From positions 1 to 64,000 of the forward strand of contig JASJYH010000003.1 of the NCBI GenBank assembly GCA_030123675.1: DNA of 64,000 bases. The letters run 5' to 3'. Each line of letters begins with the position of its first letter. The stretch's first letter is position 1. A program made the translations under genes and the position numbers. Positions 1-11,183 of this stretch are shown one piece after another. A model generated the notes under the pieces. It saw only the letters and a list, made by a program, of their open reading frames with translations. It ran no database searches and had not been told where the DNA came from. This DNA is from Anaerolineae bacterium (GTDB lineage Bacteria > Chloroflexota > Anaerolineae > Anaerolineales > Villigracilaceae).

Positions 1-1
1 T

Positions 2-358
2 CTGCTGTTGCGCGGTATCGATCGAGAGGATGTTGAACGCGGGCAGGTGATCGCCAAGCCCAAGAGCATCACACCCCACAAAAAGTTTTTGGCGGAAGTG
101 TATGTCTTGAAGAAGGATGAGGGTGGCCGGCACAAGGCCTTCTTCAGTGGCTATCGGCCGCAGTTTTATGTTCGTACCATGGATGTGACTGGCAACATTG
201 AGTTGCCTGAAGGCGTAGAAATGGTTATGCCTGGTGACAATGTCAACCTGACGGTTGAGTTGATCGTACCGGTTGCACTCGAGCAGGGCCTAAAGTTTGC
301 CATCCGCGAAGGTGGCCTGACGGTTGGCGCTGGCGTCGTTACCGAAATAATCGAATAA
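2..358 (+). CDS. tuf: Elongation factor Tu, C-terminal part (truncated by window edge)
   Basis: Frame is open from the window start ([29 protein letters not shown]...); EF-Tu domain 2/3 motifs, ends VTEIIE. Confidence 0.95.
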   Translation: MLLRGIDREDVERGQVIAKPKSITPHKKFLAEVYVLKKDEGGRHKAFFSGYRPQFYVRTMDVTGNIELPEGVEMVMPGDNVNLTVELIVPVALEQGLKFAIREGGLTVGAGVVTEIIE

Positions 359-382
359 AGTCAGAAAGTCAGGTAAACAAAG

Positions 383-691
383 ATGGCAAAACAAAAGATA
401 CGCATTCGTCTCAAAGCCTACGATCACCGTGTTCTCGACCAATCTGCCAAACGCATCGTCGAAACCGCGGAACGGAGCGGCGCTCAAGTAGTTGGCCCTG
501 TACCCTTGCCAACTAAGCTAGAACGCTTTACAATACGACGCTCAACATTCATTGATAAAGATTCGCATGAGCACTTTGAGATCCGCACACATAACCGATT
601 AATTGATGTGCACGATCCAGACTCAAAAACAATTGATATGTTAATGCGCCTCAACTTACCCGCAGGCGTAGACATTGAGATAAAAATTTAA
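383..691 (+). CDS. rpsJ: 30S ribosomal protein S10
   Basis: 102 aa, [30 protein letters not shown] motif; directly after tuf. Confidence 0.97.
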   Translation: MAKQKIRIRLKAYDHRVLDQSAKRIVETAERSGAQVVGPVPLPTKLERFTIRRSTFIDKDSHEHFEIRTHNRLIDVHDPDSKTIDMLMRLNLPAGVDIEIKI

Positions 692-888
692 CAAATTAGA
701 CAGCGGGTCAAGCGAAGATAAATGCCCACCGGCTGGTGTAGAACGAAAGCATAGTGCAAGTATTCGGCTGTTGGTGACCGTAAACTAAAACACGTCGCGA
801 CAGACAAATGGACTGCTCTGTGTGGAGATGATGCAGCCAAAGCCCAGGCTGACAGTCTCGACAATTGATTTTAAGGAGAAAACTGAGC

Positions 889-1518
889 ATGATGAAAGGG
901 CTTATTGGAAAGAAGATTGGTATGACCCAGATCTTCGATGATCAAGGCGTTGCGCAGCCTGTGACACTCATCGAAGCTGGGCCTTGTTATGTAACACAGA
1001 TACGCCAACCTGAAAAGGAAGGATATTCGTCAGTTCAGCTTGGTTTCGGCGAAATTCACGAGAAACGATTAACAGGTGGACAGTTAGGTCACCTTAAAGC
1101 TAATGATATTTCGCCTTTACGAATCCTTCGCGAATTCCGGGTTAAAAAATTGGATATTAACGTTGGGGAAAAATTGACCGTAGATGTCTTCACTGTTGGA
1201 GAAAGGGTGGATGTGACCGGCATTAGTAAAGGAAAAGGGTTTGCTGGTGGTGTAAAACGTTATGGTTTTAGGGGTGGACCAAAAACCCATGGTCAATCCG
1301 ACCGCCATCGTGCACCAGGTTCACGTGGTGCAGGTACGACGCCCGGTCGAGTTTTCAAGGGCGCGAGAGGCCCTGGCCATATGGGAAATAACCAAGTTAC
1401 TGTTCAGGCACTCAAAGTTGTATTGATCGATAATGAGCGTAATTTGCTCGGTTTGCGAGGCGCTGTACCTGGATCAAAAGGTGGCCTGATCATGATTAAA
1501 GAGGCGCGCAAGCAATAG
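889..1518 (+). CDS. rplC: 50S ribosomal protein L3
   Basis: MMKGLIGKKIGMTQIF...; GGPKTHGQSDRHRAPGSRGAGTTPGRVFKG; start at 889 or 892 after an AAGGAG RBS. Confidence 0.96.
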   Translation: MMKGLIGKKIGMTQIFDDQGVAQPVTLIEAGPCYVTQIRQPEKEGYSSVQLGFGEIHEKRLTGGQLGHLKANDISPLRILREFRVKKLDINVGEKLTVDVFTVGERVDVTGISKGKGFAGGVKRYGFRGGPKTHGQSDRHRAPGSRGAGTTPGRVFKGARGPGHMGNNQVTVQALKVVLIDNERNLLGLRGAVPGSKGGLIMIKEARKQ

Positions 1519-1534
1519 GCGCGATGATTGGAGT

Positions 1535-2173
1535 TTGAAAGCGATGAAAGTAGACGTTTTCGATATGAAGGGTAAGATAGTGGACCAGGTGGAGCTTCCT
1601 GCGGCTGTTTTCGAAGCGCCAATTAATAAAGATTTGATGCACCAAGCGTATACGCGCCAAATGGCAAATGCACGCCTCGGAACACATAATACCAAGACGC
1701 GTGCTGAGACCGCTGGTGGCGGAAAAAAACCGTGGCGTCAAAAGGGAACCGGCCGTGCGCGCCAAGGTTCTATTCGTGCAGTTCAGTGGGTTGGTGGTGG
1801 TCGTGTTCATACGCCACGCCCTCGGAGCTACAAACAATCTATGCCAAAGAAGATGCGCCGAGCAGCCCTACGATCGGCCTTATCCGTAAAAGCTGCCGAA
1901 TCAAATATCATCGTTATAGATGAAATTACGCTCTCGAAGCCCAAGACTCAATTGATGGCTAATGCATTAAAAAAGCTGGCTGGCAAGACCAGTGTTTTGG
2001 TCTTGATGCCTAAAAAGGATCTGTCTTATGATGTCGCGATGCGAACAGCTGACAACCTTGCCGACACGAAAGTATTATTGGCCAGCTATTTGAATATTAG
2101 AGACTTATTCAGTTTTGATAAAATTATCATGCCGTTAAAATCAATAGATACTTTGAAAGCACATTTGGGTTAG
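1535..2173 (+). CDS. rplD: 50S ribosomal protein L4
   Basis: TRAETAGGGKKPWRQKGTGRARQGSIRAVQWVGGG motif; start may be 1544. Confidence 0.96.
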   Translation: MKAMKVDVFDMKGKIVDQVELPAAVFEAPINKDLMHQAYTRQMANARLGTHNTKTRAETAGGGKKPWRQKGTGRARQGSIRAVQWVGGGRVHTPRPRSYKQSMPKKMRRAALRSALSVKAAESNIIVIDEITLSKPKTQLMANALKKLAGKTSVLVLMPKKDLSYDVAMRTADNLADTKVLLASYLNIRDLFSFDKIIMPLKSIDTLKAHLG

Positions 2174-2183
2174 GAGAGTTGCT

Positions 2184-2486
2184 ATGACAACGATTTATGA
2201 TGTGCTTGTAAGACCACTTGTAACCGAAAAATCGAGTTATCAATCTACTAAATTGAAACAGTATTCGTTTGTGGTTGCTAATAAAGCTACCAAGACGATG
2301 GTTAAAGACGCTATCGAAACGCTTTTCGATGTAAATGTGGAACGCGTAAATATCATAAATACTCCAGCCAAACGAGGACGTCGTTCTCGTAGTCGCCGTA
2401 ATCTGGTCCGCCGACCTGGCTACAAAAAAGCGATCATCACTCTAGCTGATGGGGACGTTCTAGATATATTTGAAGGTGTTCAATAA
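2184..2486 (+). CDS. rplW: 50S ribosomal protein L23
   Basis: [14 protein letters not shown]10 operon position. Confidence 0.96.
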   Translation: MTTIYDVLVRPLVTEKSSYQSTKLKQYSFVVANKATKTMVKDAIETLFDVNVERVNIINTPAKRGRRSRSRRNLVRRPGYKKAIITLADGDVLDIFEGVQ

Positions 2487-3322
2487 TGGCTGTAAAAAAG
2501 TATAAACCGGTAACGCCGGGTCAGCGTAATATGACAGGGCATACCTTTGAAGAAATTACGAAGTCAAAACCAGAAAGGTCATTACTTTTGCCCTTGCGTA
2601 AGCAGGGGGGTAGAAATGTAAATGGTCGTGTAACTGTCCGACATCGAGGGGGCGGCCATCGCAGAAATATCCGAATTGTTGATTTTAAACGAGATAAGCG
2701 AGATATACCTGCAAAAGTCGCTGCAATTGAATACGATCCTAATCGTTCAGCCCGACTTGCATTGTTACATTATGCCGATGGTGAAAAACGTTACATTGTG
2801 GCACCCCTTGGAATTAGGGTTGGTGATGCAATTATGTCGGGAGAAAAAGCAGAAATCCGCACTGGCAACTCGTTACCGATATCAAGTATTCCTGTTGGTA
2901 CTACAATTCATAACATTGAAATTAAAACAGGCAAAGGTGGTCAGTTGGTACGATCAGCAGGAAGTTCAGCCCAGTTGCTGGCAAAGGAAGGCGATTTTGC
3001 GCAGATTCGAATGCCTTCAGGTGAAGTCCGGTTAATTCACCAGGTTTGCTATGCAACCATTGGACAAATTGGAAATGTAGATCATAGTAATATCAAACTT
3101 GGTAAGGCAGGTCGAAAACGTCATATGGGAATTCGCCCAACAGTACGAGGTTCAGCAATGTCCCCGCGAGATCATCCCCATGGTGGTGGTGAGGGCCGTT
3201 CCCCGATTGGCTTACCGGGTCCAAAGACCCCTTGGGGAAAACCCACGCTAGGATATAAGACTCGTCGAAACCGGAAAACTGATAAATACATCGTGCGCCG
3301 TCGGACAAAAAAGAACCGCTAG
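2486..3322 (+). CDS. rplB: 50S ribosomal protein L2
   Basis: [41 protein letters not shown]. Confidence 0.98.
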   Translation: MAVKKYKPVTPGQRNMTGHTFEEITKSKPERSLLLPLRKQGGRNVNGRVTVRHRGGGHRRNIRIVDFKRDKRDIPAKVAAIEYDPNRSARLALLHYADGEKRYIVAPLGIRVGDAIMSGEKAEIRTGNSLPISSIPVGTTIHNIEIKTGKGGQLVRSAGSSAQLLAKEGDFAQIRMPSGEVRLIHQVCYATIGQIGNVDHSNIKLGKAGRKRHMGIRPTVRGSAMSPRDHPHGGGEGRSPIGLPGPKTPWGKPTLGYKTRRNRKTDKYIVRRRTKKNR

Positions 3323-3350
3323 GCGCGCGGTTATGATGAGGTAAGCTGAT

Positions 3351-3617
3351 ATGTCACGATCATTGAAAAAAGGCCCATTTATTGAGCTAAAATTGCTTAA
3401 GAAAATAGAGGCTATGAACCAGAAAGGTGAAAAGAAAGTAATTCGTACTTGGAGTCGCGCCAGTACTATTTTTCCACAGATGGTTGGTCACACAATCGCT
3501 GTTCACGATGGCCGACGCCATGTTCCAATCTATATCACTGAAAACATGGTTGGACATCGATTAGGTGAATTTGCCCCGACCCGAACATTTCGTGGTCATT
3601 TGGCAGGACAGAAATAA
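3351..3617 (+). CDS. rpsS: 30S ribosomal protein S19
   Basis: [20 protein letters not shown]...[12 protein letters not shown]-type C-terminus. Confidence 0.97.
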   Translation: MSRSLKKGPFIELKLLKKIEAMNQKGEKKVIRTWSRASTIFPQMVGHTIAVHDGRRHVPIYITENMVGHRLGEFAPTRTFRGHLAGQK

Positions 3618-3623
3618 GAGGAT

Positions 3624-3968
3624 TTGATGCAAGACATACTAGCTAAGTTACGATATCTTCCTCTATCGGCTCAAAAAGTCCGCCTGGTGGTGGACCTGGT
3701 CCGAGGCAAGGATGCGGTGGAAGCACAAGAAATATTACGCTTCGTTCACAAACGGTCCGCTGAGCCGGTCCGTAAACTCCTGGCCTCAGCGGTTTCAAAC
3801 GCGGAACAGAATTTTGGAATCAGTCGAGATGATTTATACGTCGCTTCAATATTTGCTGATGAAGCCCCAACCCGTCGCTGGCGACGTTTTGGAGCACGCG
3901 GCCGTTTCAAACCAATATTACGCCGCACTTCACACGTCACAGTTATTTTACGCGAACGTGCTAACTAG
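3624..3968 (+). CDS. rplV: 50S ribosomal protein L22
   Basis: LSAQKVRLVVDLVRGKDAVEAQEIL; start TTG 3624 or ATG 3627. Confidence 0.95.
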   Translation: MMQDILAKLRYLPLSAQKVRLVVDLVRGKDAVEAQEILRFVHKRSAEPVRKLLASAVSNAEQNFGISRDDLYVASIFADEAPTRRWRRFGARGRFKPILRRTSHVTVILRERAN

Positions 3969-4000
3969 GCAATAGAGGAAAGGATTAATAAGGAAATATT

Positions 4001-4750
4001 ATGGGACGTAAAGTTCATCCAATTGGAATGCGCCTCGGAGTAAATGAGACCTGGCAAGGACGTTGGTTTGCTGAGGGCGCTCAATATAGACAACAGCTCC
4101 ATCAAGATTTGGCAGTGCGCAGTTTGTTAGAAGGCATACCTGCAAAAGGGGGGGGTGTCCTTACTGAAAAAGTGCGCAAGTTACGCACCGAATTACCTGA
4201 ACCGGTTCTAAAGAATCGTGCAGGGGTTTCTCGCATAGAAATCGAACGGTTCCCGGGCAAGATTCGAGTAGCAATTCACACTGCCAAACCAGGAGTATTA
4301 ATAGGGCGTAAGGGCGAATCGGTTAAAAAGATCCGCGCTGGGCTTGAAACTTTAATCGGCAAAAAAGTCGATCTTGATATAAAAGAAATCGACTCGCCGG
4401 ATATCGATGCAAAATTAGTAGCCCTGAACATAGCGGATCAATTAAAAAGACGAATTGCCTATCGCCGGGCGATGAAACGAGCTATCCAACAAGCAATGCG
4501 ATCTGGGGCACAGGGCATAAAAATAATGGTAAGTGGACGACTTTCAGGGGCAGAAATGGCACGTACTGTTTGGTTACGAGATGGGCGTGTTCCCTTGCAG
4601 ACATTACGCGCCAAAATTGATTTTTCAGTTGTTAATGCTATAACCACATTTGGCACAATCGGTGTCAAGGTGTGGATTTATCTGGGCGAATCAATGCCCG
4701 AAGTTGAAGAAATTGTTGACACGACAGAAGGCGTGTATGTAAGCGAATAG
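4001..4750 (+). CDS. rpsC: 30S ribosomal protein S3
   Basis: MGRKVHPIGMRLGVNETWQGRWFA; KH-domain GVLIGRKGESVKKI. Confidence 0.97.
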   Translation: MGRKVHPIGMRLGVNETWQGRWFAEGAQYRQQLHQDLAVRSLLEGIPAKGGGVLTEKVRKLRTELPEPVLKNRAGVSRIEIERFPGKIRVAIHTAKPGVLIGRKGESVKKIRAGLETLIGKKVDLDIKEIDSPDIDAKLVALNIADQLKRRIAYRRAMKRAIQQAMRSGAQGIKIMVSGRLSGAEMARTVWLRDGRVPLQTLRAKIDFSVVNAITTFGTIGVKVWIYLGESMPEVEEIVDTTEGVYVSE

Positions 4751-4794
4751 TCTCGTAGACTTTCTATTCGTTAACAATTAAGAGGTTAGTAGCT

Positions 4795-5217
4795 ATGTTG
4801 ATGCCGAAAAGAGTTAAGTGGCGAAAGCAAATGCGTGGTCGTATGCGTGGAAAAGCGCTACGTGGTGCGCAAGTGTCGTTTGGTGAATTCGGGCTGCAAG
4901 CGCTCGAACCGGGCTGGATTACTGCTCGCCAAATTGAAGCCTCACGCCGAGCAATTGTGCGCGAAATGAAACGTCGCGGAAAGGTATGGATTCGTATCTT
5001 TCCAGACAAACCCTATACACAGCGAGCTGCTGAAACCCGGATGGGTTCTGGTAAAGGTAATGTTGAATACTATGTCGCTGTTGTAAAACCCGGCCGGATT
5101 ATGTTTGAAGTAGGTGGGTTAACTTCAGATATTGCACTTGCGGCACTGAAACATGCCCAATATAAACTTCCGATTAAAACAAAGATAGTGGCTCGTAACG
5201 ATGTGCCAGGAGATTAA
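4795..5217 (+). CDS. rplP: 50S ribosomal protein L16
   Basis: [54 protein letters not shown]. Confidence 0.97.
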   Translation: MLMPKRVKWRKQMRGRMRGKALRGAQVSFGEFGLQALEPGWITARQIEASRRAIVREMKRRGKVWIRIFPDKPYTQRAAETRMGSGKGNVEYYVAVVKPGRIMFEVGGLTSDIALAALKHAQYKLPIKTKIVARNDVPGD

Positions 5218-5219
5218 GT

Positions 5220-5426
5220 ATGAAAGCAAGTGAGATCCGTGCTCTTAATCCGGAAGAAATCAAATTAAAAGTGTCAGATTCCCGAGAAGAGATGATGAAT
5301 CTTCGATTTCAACAAGTGACAGGTCAATTGACTGATACAAGTCGCATTCGGATCATCCGGCGGGATATCGCACGCATGGAAACTATATTGCGTGAACAAT
5401 TGACTGATGTAGAAGGTGAAGAATGA
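5220..5426 (+). CDS. rpmC: 50S ribosomal protein L29
   Basis: MKASEIRALNPEEIKLKVSDSREEMMNLRFQ; order. Confidence 0.95.
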   Translation: MKASEIRALNPEEIKLKVSDSREEMMNLRFQQVTGQLTDTSRIRIIRRDIARMETILREQLTDVEGEE

Positions 5427-5737
5427 ACAAGCGTCGTCGCATGACCGGAATCGTGGTAAGCAACAAAATGAACAAAACCATTGTGGTTGAAGTATCTCGA
5501 AAATACCGGCATTTGTTGTATCAAAAGGTTGTTCATTCAAGGAATCGCATAAAAGCACATGATGAACTCTCCTGCCAAGTTGGTGATCAAGTAAATCTAG
5601 TAGAATCAAAGCCAATATCTCGTGAAAAACACTGGGTTGTTGAGGACTTCGTTCGACGTGAAGAGCGTTTCAAAGATGCAGGTGTCGATGACAGTATTGA
5701 TCTATTACCTGAAGACAGCGAGGAAATAAACCAATGA
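5423..5737 (+). CDS. rpsQ: 30S ribosomal protein S17
   Basis: [35 protein letters not shown] overlap with rpmC; C-terminal extension. Confidence 0.95.
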   Translation: MNKRRRMTGIVVSNKMNKTIVVEVSRKYRHLLYQKVVHSRNRIKAHDELSCQVGDQVNLVESKPISREKHWVVEDFVRREERFKDAGVDDSIDLLPEDSEEINQ

Positions 5738-6105
5738 TTCAACAAGAATCTCGTCTTAAAGTAGCAGATAATTCAGGTGCGCGTGAACTGCTTGTTATCA
5801 AAGTATTGGGTGGTACAAGGCGTAGATATGCATCGATCGGCGACATTGTTGTTGCCACTGTCAAACAGGCATCACCCCACGGGGCAGTTAAAAAAAGCGA
5901 AATAGTTAAAGCAGTTATAGTGCGTGTATCCAAAGAATGGCGTAGAGAAGACGGTTCTTACATCCGCTTTGATGATAATGCCGCTGTTATCTTGGATACA
6001 GATAGCAAAAATCCGAAAGGCAGCCGCATCTTTGGTCCTGTAGCTCGGGAAATGCGCGATAAAGGCTTTTTGAAAATCGTATCGTTGGCCTCCGAAACAC
6101 TTTAG
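5734..6105 (+). CDS. rplN: 50S ribosomal protein L14
   Basis: [31 protein letters not shown] overlap with rpsQ. Confidence 0.97.
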   Translation: MIQQESRLKVADNSGARELLVIKVLGGTRRRYASIGDIVVATVKQASPHGAVKKSEIVKAVIVRVSKEWRREDGSYIRFDDNAAVILDTDSKNPKGSRIFGPVAREMRDKGFLKIVSLASETL

Positions 6106-6127
6106 GCTAGTACGGGAGCATATAAAG

Positions 6128-6460
6128 ATGAGAGTAAAGATTCGTAAGGGTGACACCGTTGAAGTGATTAGTGGTCGCCTTGAAGATAAAGGAAAACAAG
6201 GAGAGGTAATTCACGTTTTGCCGGATGAAGGTCGTGTGGTAGTGCAAGGTATTAACATGCGCACCAAGCATCAGCGTCAGGTTCAGACTCGGGCAGGTAA
6301 ACAGATCAACCCTGGTCGGATACAATTCGAAGGAAAACTTCATATTTCAAATGTAATGCTTGTTTGCCCAAAATGTGGTGAGCCTACCCGAGTCAAAGTG
6401 ATGCGAGATGAAGAAGGCGCCCACCGAGTTTGTAAAAATTGCCAGGCTATTATTGAGTAA
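6128..6460 (+). CDS. rplX: 50S ribosomal protein L24 with C-terminal Cys4 zinc-ribbon-like motif
   Basis: [30 protein letters not shown]-terminal CPKC...CKNC. Confidence 0.95.
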   Translation: MRVKIRKGDTVEVISGRLEDKGKQGEVIHVLPDEGRVVVQGINMRTKHQRQVQTRAGKQINPGRIQFEGKLHISNVMLVCPKCGEPTRVKVMRDEEGAHRVCKNCQAIIE

Positions 6461-6477
6461 TCTTTGGATTTATTATT

Positions 6478-7023
6478 ATGAACCGAATGGAAGAACGCTA
6501 TCAAAAAGAAATTGCACCAGCACTATTCAAGGCACTAAATTATACTAATATAATGCAAGTGCCGCGTGTAGAAAAAGTTGTCCTAAATATCGGCTTGGGA
6601 GAAGCAATGGCTGAACCTAAGGTAATTGAACCAGCAGTTTCAGACTTAACACAAATTACTGGCCAAAAACCTGTATTAACGAAATCTCGAAGAAGCATTG
6701 CAAATTTCAAGTTGCGCGAAGGTGTAGTGATCGGAACCAAAGTTACCCTACGCGGAGCACGAATGTGGGCATTTTTGGATCGATTGATGAATATCGCCCT
6801 TCCGCGAGTACGAGATTTTCGGGGTGTATCACCAAATTCCTTTGATGGCCGGGGAAATTACACTTTGGGTATTCGTGATCAGTTAATTTTTCCAGAAGTT
6901 GAATATGACAAAATCGATAAGATTCGGGGCATGGAAGTTACCATCGTAACAACTGCAAAGACAGATGACCAGGGTCGTGCTTTGTTACAGATGCTAGGTA
7001 TGCCTTTCAAGAAGGAAGCATAA
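6478..7023 (+). CDS. rplE: 50S ribosomal protein L5
   Basis: [34 protein letters not shown]. Confidence 0.97.
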   Translation: MNRMEERYQKEIAPALFKALNYTNIMQVPRVEKVVLNIGLGEAMAEPKVIEPAVSDLTQITGQKPVLTKSRRSIANFKLREGVVIGTKVTLRGARMWAFLDRLMNIALPRVRDFRGVSPNSFDGRGNYTLGIRDQLIFPEVEYDKIDKIRGMEVTIVTTAKTDDQGRALLQMLGMPFKKEA

Positions 7024-7024
7024 T

Positions 7025-7207
7025 ATGGCAAAGAAATGCATGCAATATCGTGAATTGCGACGGCGTTACGCCGTTCAGGTACGGAATAGATGTCAACGTT
7101 GCGGCCGTCCACGTGGCTACATTCGCCGCTTTGGCTTGTGTCGAATTTGCTTCCGCGAGTTGGCTCTGCAGGGAAAAATCCCTGGTGTCACAAAATCATC
7201 TTGGTAG
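7025..7207 (+). CDS. rpsN: 30S ribosomal protein S14, zinc (C+) type
   Basis: 60 aa, [38 protein letters not shown]. Confidence 0.97.
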   Translation: MAKKCMQYRELRRRYAVQVRNRCQRCGRPRGYIRRFGLCRICFRELALQGKIPGVTKSSW

Positions 7208-7225
7208 TCGGGTAGAGGTAAAAAC

Positions 7226-7639
7226 ATGAGCATGAGTGATCCTATTTCTGATATGTTGACTCGCATCCGTAACGGCGTGATGGCTGGTCTCTCACAAGTT
7301 GCAATGCCAAGTTCTAAAATTAAGACCGAAATTGCTAGAATATTAAAGGATGAAGGTTTTATTGAGAGCTTTGAAGTGGCTGAAGAGCAGCAAACCGGGT
7401 TTAAAGTATTAAGAGTGAAAATTAAATATGTGGGCGAGCATCGCGAACGACGCTCGGTGATAAGTGGAATTGAACGTGTAAGCAAACCTGGTCGCCGTAT
7501 TTACACAAAGAAACAGGATATTCCCTGGGTTCTCTCCGGTATTGGAATTGCAATTCTTTCCACGCCTAAGGGAGTCATGTCAGGTCAGCGAGCTCGCAAG
7601 ATGGGCGTCGGTGGGGAAATCCTTTGCAAAGTTTGGTAG
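7226..7639 (+). CDS. rpsH: 30S ribosomal protein S8
   Basis: MSDPISDMLTRIRNG; STPKGVMSGQRARKMGVGGEILCKVW. Confidence 0.97.
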   Translation: MSMSDPISDMLTRIRNGVMAGLSQVAMPSSKIKTEIARILKDEGFIESFEVAEEQQTGFKVLRVKIKYVGEHRERRSVISGIERVSKPGRRIYTKKQDIPWVLSGIGIAILSTPKGVMSGQRARKMGVGGEILCKVW

Positions 7640-7653
7640 TTTGGAGGTAATAA

Positions 7654-8202
7654 GTGTCTAGAATTGGACGCATGCCAGTGGAAATTCCGAGCGGTGTGCA
7701 GGTAGATATTAAAGGATCAAACGTCCTTGTAAAAGGCCCAAAGGGTGAGTTGAAACGCACCTTTTCGCCATTAATTGGTATTAATATGGATGGAAACTTG
7801 ATTACAGTTGTACGAAAGTCCGATTCGCCTGCTGAACGTGCACTTCATGGTACTACACGAGCAGTACTTGCGAACATGGTTCAGGGTGTCAGTACAGGCT
7901 TTGAAGTTGTACTTGAAGTCCATGGCGTTGGATATCGGGCTGAAATGAAAGATAAAAAACTGGTATTAAAAGTTGGTTATTCTCATCCCATTGAAATTGA
8001 ACCACCTGATGGAATAAGTATTGAAACGGATGCGAAAACTCGCCAAATTAAAGTAATTGGGTATGACAAAGAAAAAGTAGGGCAGGTTGCAGCAAATATT
8101 CGAAAAATTCGCCCACCTGAACCTTATCACGGCAAGGGCATTCGTTATTCGGGCGAGTATATTCGCCTTAAGGCTGGTAAAGCCGGTAAAGGAGTTGAGT
8201 AA
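7654..8202 (+). CDS. rplF: 50S ribosomal protein L6 (GTG start)
   Basis: [47 protein letters not shown]. Confidence 0.97.
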   Translation: MSRIGRMPVEIPSGVQVDIKGSNVLVKGPKGELKRTFSPLIGINMDGNLITVVRKSDSPAERALHGTTRAVLANMVQGVSTGFEVVLEVHGVGYRAEMKDKKLVLKVGYSHPIEIEPPDGISIETDAKTRQIKVIGYDKEKVGQVAANIRKIRPPEPYHGKGIRYSGEYIRLKAGKAGKGVE

Positions 8203-8204
8203 TA

Positions 8205-8570
8205 ATGGCTAGTAAGAATCGATCTACTGCCCGACTTCGCCGGCACACTCGCGTACGTAAGCATGTTGTTGGCACGCCAAATCGCCCACGCTTAAATGTT
8301 TTTCGGAGCACCACCGAAATTTATGCTCAAGTTATTGATGATGAAAAAGGTCATACCTTAGTAACTGCTTCATCTGTAGAGGATGAATTTCGTAAGAAGG
8401 CCAAAAAAATGAAAAAAACCGAACAAGCGAAACTGGTTGGCCAGGCTGTTGCAGACCGTGCAAAAAGTAAAGGAATAACAGCGGTCGTTTTTGATCGTGG
8501 TGGATTTCGTTACATTGGCCGTGTAAAGGCGTTGGCTGATGGTGCCCGGGAAAATGGCCTTAAGTTCTAA
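8205..8570 (+). CDS. rplR: 50S ribosomal protein L18
   Basis: [63 protein letters not shown]. Confidence 0.97.
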   Translation: MASKNRSTARLRRHTRVRKHVVGTPNRPRLNVFRSTTEIYAQVIDDEKGHTLVTASSVEDEFRKKAKKMKKTEQAKLVGQAVADRAKSKGITAVVFDRGGFRYIGRVKALADGARENGLKF

Positions 8571-8587
8571 AATGTTTGGAGAGCAAA

Positions 8588-9130
8588 ATGGCAAAATATG
8601 ATAATCTCAACAAAGACCAATTTGAAGAACAATTCGAAGAACGTGTTATAGAAATTAATCGTGTCGCCAAGGTAGTAAAAGGCGGCCGCCGTTTCCAGTT
8701 TCGTGTTACTGTCGTAACTGGTGACAAACGCGGAAATATAGGTATGGGTGTTGGAAAAGCAAATGCCGTTCCAGACGCAATGCGTAAGGCCTCAGATCGC
8801 GCTCGTAAGAACCTTCACACTATCAATCTATCTGGGACGACCATACCGCACAAGATTTTAGGCAAAGTATCGGGTGCTCGTGTTATGCTCAAACCTGCAT
8901 CTCCCGGAACCGGAGTTATTGCCGCGGGTGGAGTTCGGGCCGTACTGGAAGTGGCAGGCATACGTGACATACTCACCAAATCTATGGGTAGTAATAATAT
9001 CCTGAATGTAGTTTCGGCAACTTTCGATGCATTAAATAATTTGAAGTCGCCCCATGTTGAAGCTGCTCGGCGCGGTAAAAAAGTAGAGGATTTATTGCCA
9101 TTCTGGGAGCGGAGAAAGCAGAATGTCTAA
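8588..9130 (+). CDS. rpsE: 30S ribosomal protein S5
   Basis: [46 protein letters not shown]. Confidence 0.97.
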   Translation: MAKYDNLNKDQFEEQFEERVIEINRVAKVVKGGRRFQFRVTVVTGDKRGNIGMGVGKANAVPDAMRKASDRARKNLHTINLSGTTIPHKILGKVSGARVMLKPASPGTGVIAAGGVRAVLEVAGIRDILTKSMGSNNILNVVSATFDALNNLKSPHVEAARRGKKVEDLLPFWERRKQNV

Positions 9131-9320
9131 GAAAATAGCCACCGGCAAGATTTTGCGAGTTACATTGATTAAAAGTCCGATTGGGTACACTAAGATTCAA
9201 AAGTCAACAATCCGGGCCTTAGGTTTACATCGCATCAACCATACCGTTGAGAAAAAAGATTCTCCCGCAGTGCGGGGCATGCTCAACAAGGTCAGCCATT
9301 TAATTAAAATCGAAGAGTAG
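9123..9320 (+). CDS. rpmD: 50S ribosomal protein L30
   Basis: [32 protein letters not shown]; overlaps rpsE 3' end. Confidence 0.96.
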   Translation: MSKKIATGKILRVTLIKSPIGYTKIQKSTIRALGLHRINHTVEKKDSPAVRGMLNKVSHLIKIEE

Positions 9321-9330
9321 GATTTATCGA

Positions 9331-9789
9331 ATGAAACTTCATGAACTCGAACCCAATAAGGGAGCGAAAAAAAATAGAAAACGTGTCGGGCGAGGCATTT
9401 CCGCTGGTCAAGGGAAGACCGCCGGCCGAGGCACCAAAGGTCAGAAATCTCGCTCTGGCTCAGGCGGACACCTATATCGGCAAGGTGGTAATCTACCCTT
9501 CTTCCGACGGTTGCCTTTTATGCGCGGTAAAGGATTTACGCCTCCTAACCAGGTTCAGTATAATGAGATTAATTTAGACCAATTGAGTGAAGCCTTCAAA
9601 AAAGCTGAATCTGAAGTAACTCCCGAAAAACTTGATGCAGCACATATGTTGCGAGATAATCGCAACCCTGTTGTTATATTGGGTCGCGGAGATATTAAAG
9701 TTGCATTAAAGGTCCAGGTCCATCGAGTGAGTGCCAGTGCTAAAGCGAAAATTAAGAAGGCTGGCGGAAGTGTTGAAATTATTAAGTAG
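9331..9789 (+). CDS. rplO: 50S ribosomal protein L15
   Basis: KKNRKRVGRGISAGQGKTAGRGTKGQKSRSGSG. Confidence 0.97.
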   Translation: MKLHELEPNKGAKKNRKRVGRGISAGQGKTAGRGTKGQKSRSGSGGHLYRQGGNLPFFRRLPFMRGKGFTPPNQVQYNEINLDQLSEAFKKAESEVTPEKLDAAHMLRDNRNPVVILGRGDIKVALKVQVHRVSASAKAKIKKAGGSVEIIK

Positions 9790-9814
9790 GGTTAGTAAAG
9801 TGAGGAGATATTAA

Positions 9815-11167
9815 ATGAAATCTACATTCTCAGGCTGGCGCTACCTTTGGAAATCTCCAGATATACGGCGTAAGCTTCTAATCACATTAGGCTTGCTCGG
9901 GTTGTTTCGGTTGGCTGCTAATATACCCGCACCAGGTGTAAATCCTGAAGCCTTGCGTGCTTTTAGCGAGAGTGCTTCCTCACAAGGAACATTTCTTGGA
10001 TTCCTTGATCTGTTATCCGGTGGAACTGTATCGAGATTCTCTGTACTTGCAATGGGTGTTTATCCGTACATTACCGCCCAAATCATTTTGCAATTACTCA
10101 CACCAATTATTCCAGCGCTTAAGGAACGAATGCAGGATGATCCTCGCGAGGGGCGCAAATGGATGGAGAAATGGACATACTTGTTGCCTGTTCCAATGGC
10201 GGCATTATCAGCAATTGGGCAAATCAATATTATAAATGCACTTGCTCCCCAACCATTAATTGAATTTGGGTTATCTGGTTCAGCACTATTACCCTCTATT
10301 ACAGTCTTATTGTCTATGACGGCAGGCACCATGTTTGCTATTTGGTTGGGAGAACTAATTTCAGAATATGGAATTCGCGGACAAGGCTTATCATTAATAA
10401 TTTTTGCAGGCATAGTTTCTCAAATGCCAAACAGTTTTAAAATTATCATTGCTGATCCGCAAAACCGAGTGTTTTTGCTGGTAGTTACTGTTGTTATTAT
10501 GGTGGCAACGATATTTGCAATAGTCTTTGTACAGGCGGGCCGTCGCAATGTACCTGTTATGTATCCCGGTCGGCGTGTGGGTAATCGCATGTCCATGCCG
10601 GTTAAGGGTACCTTACCATTGATGGTAAATATGGCAGGAATGATCCCGCTTATCTTTGCAAGTGCACTATTACAATTTCCGGCAATTGTTTCCAGTTACT
10701 TTCAGCAATCAGACACTGAGTGGATTCAAAATTTTGCAATCAGTATACAAACTTTCTTTACACCTACCGGAATTAACTCCTGGGGATATTGGTTAACATA
10801 TTTCTTAATGGTAGTTATATTTGCGTTTTTCTACACAGATGTGTTATTCGCGCAACAAAATTATGGCGAAAACTTGAAAAAGGCTGGAGCGCAAATTCCA
10901 GGTGTCAATCGCGGTCCAGCGACACAAAAATACCTCACACGGGTTCAAAGGCGAATCACCTTTCCTGGAGCTTTCTTTCTGGGTTTGATTGCAATTATGC
11001 CATTCTTAATCCAATTGCTAATCCCGGCATTTAGAGGGAATTCTGGAATATTCCTTGTCACCTCAGCTGGATTGCTAATCGTTGTAGGCGTTGTCCGTGA
11101 TACTTTCTCGAACATAGATGCTGAACTAAAGATGCATGGTTACCAAGACTCATTGCTCGTCCGTTAA
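9815..11167 (+). CDS. secY: Protein translocase subunit SecY
   Basis: 450 aa multi-TM protein; FLDLLSGGTVSRFSVLAMGVYPYITAQIILQLLTPIIP. Confidence 0.97.
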   Translation: MKSTFSGWRYLWKSPDIRRKLLITLGLLGLFRLAANIPAPGVNPEALRAFSESASSQGTFLGFLDLLSGGTVSRFSVLAMGVYPYITAQIILQLLTPIIPALKERMQDDPREGRKWMEKWTYLLPVPMAALSAIGQINIINALAPQPLIEFGLSGSALLPSITVLLSMTAGTMFAIWLGELISEYGIRGQGLSLIIFAGIVSQMPNSFKIIIADPQNRVFLLVVTVVIMVATIFAIVFVQAGRRNVPVMYPGRRVGNRMSMPVKGTLPLMVNMAGMIPLIFASALLQFPAIVSSYFQQSDTEWIQNFAISIQTFFTPTGINSWGYWLTYFLMVVIFAFFYTDVLFAQQNYGENLKKAGAQIPGVNRGPATQKYLTRVQRRITFPGAFFLGLIAIMPFLIQLLIPAFRGNSGIFLVTSAGLLIVVGVVRDTFSNIDAELKMHGYQDSLLVR

Positions 11168-11183
11168 GATTTAGGGGACTTGG

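Noticed and set aside
1496-1837. 113-aa minus ORF over rplD
   Set aside because: Antisense to a ribosomal protein gene, no family signal.
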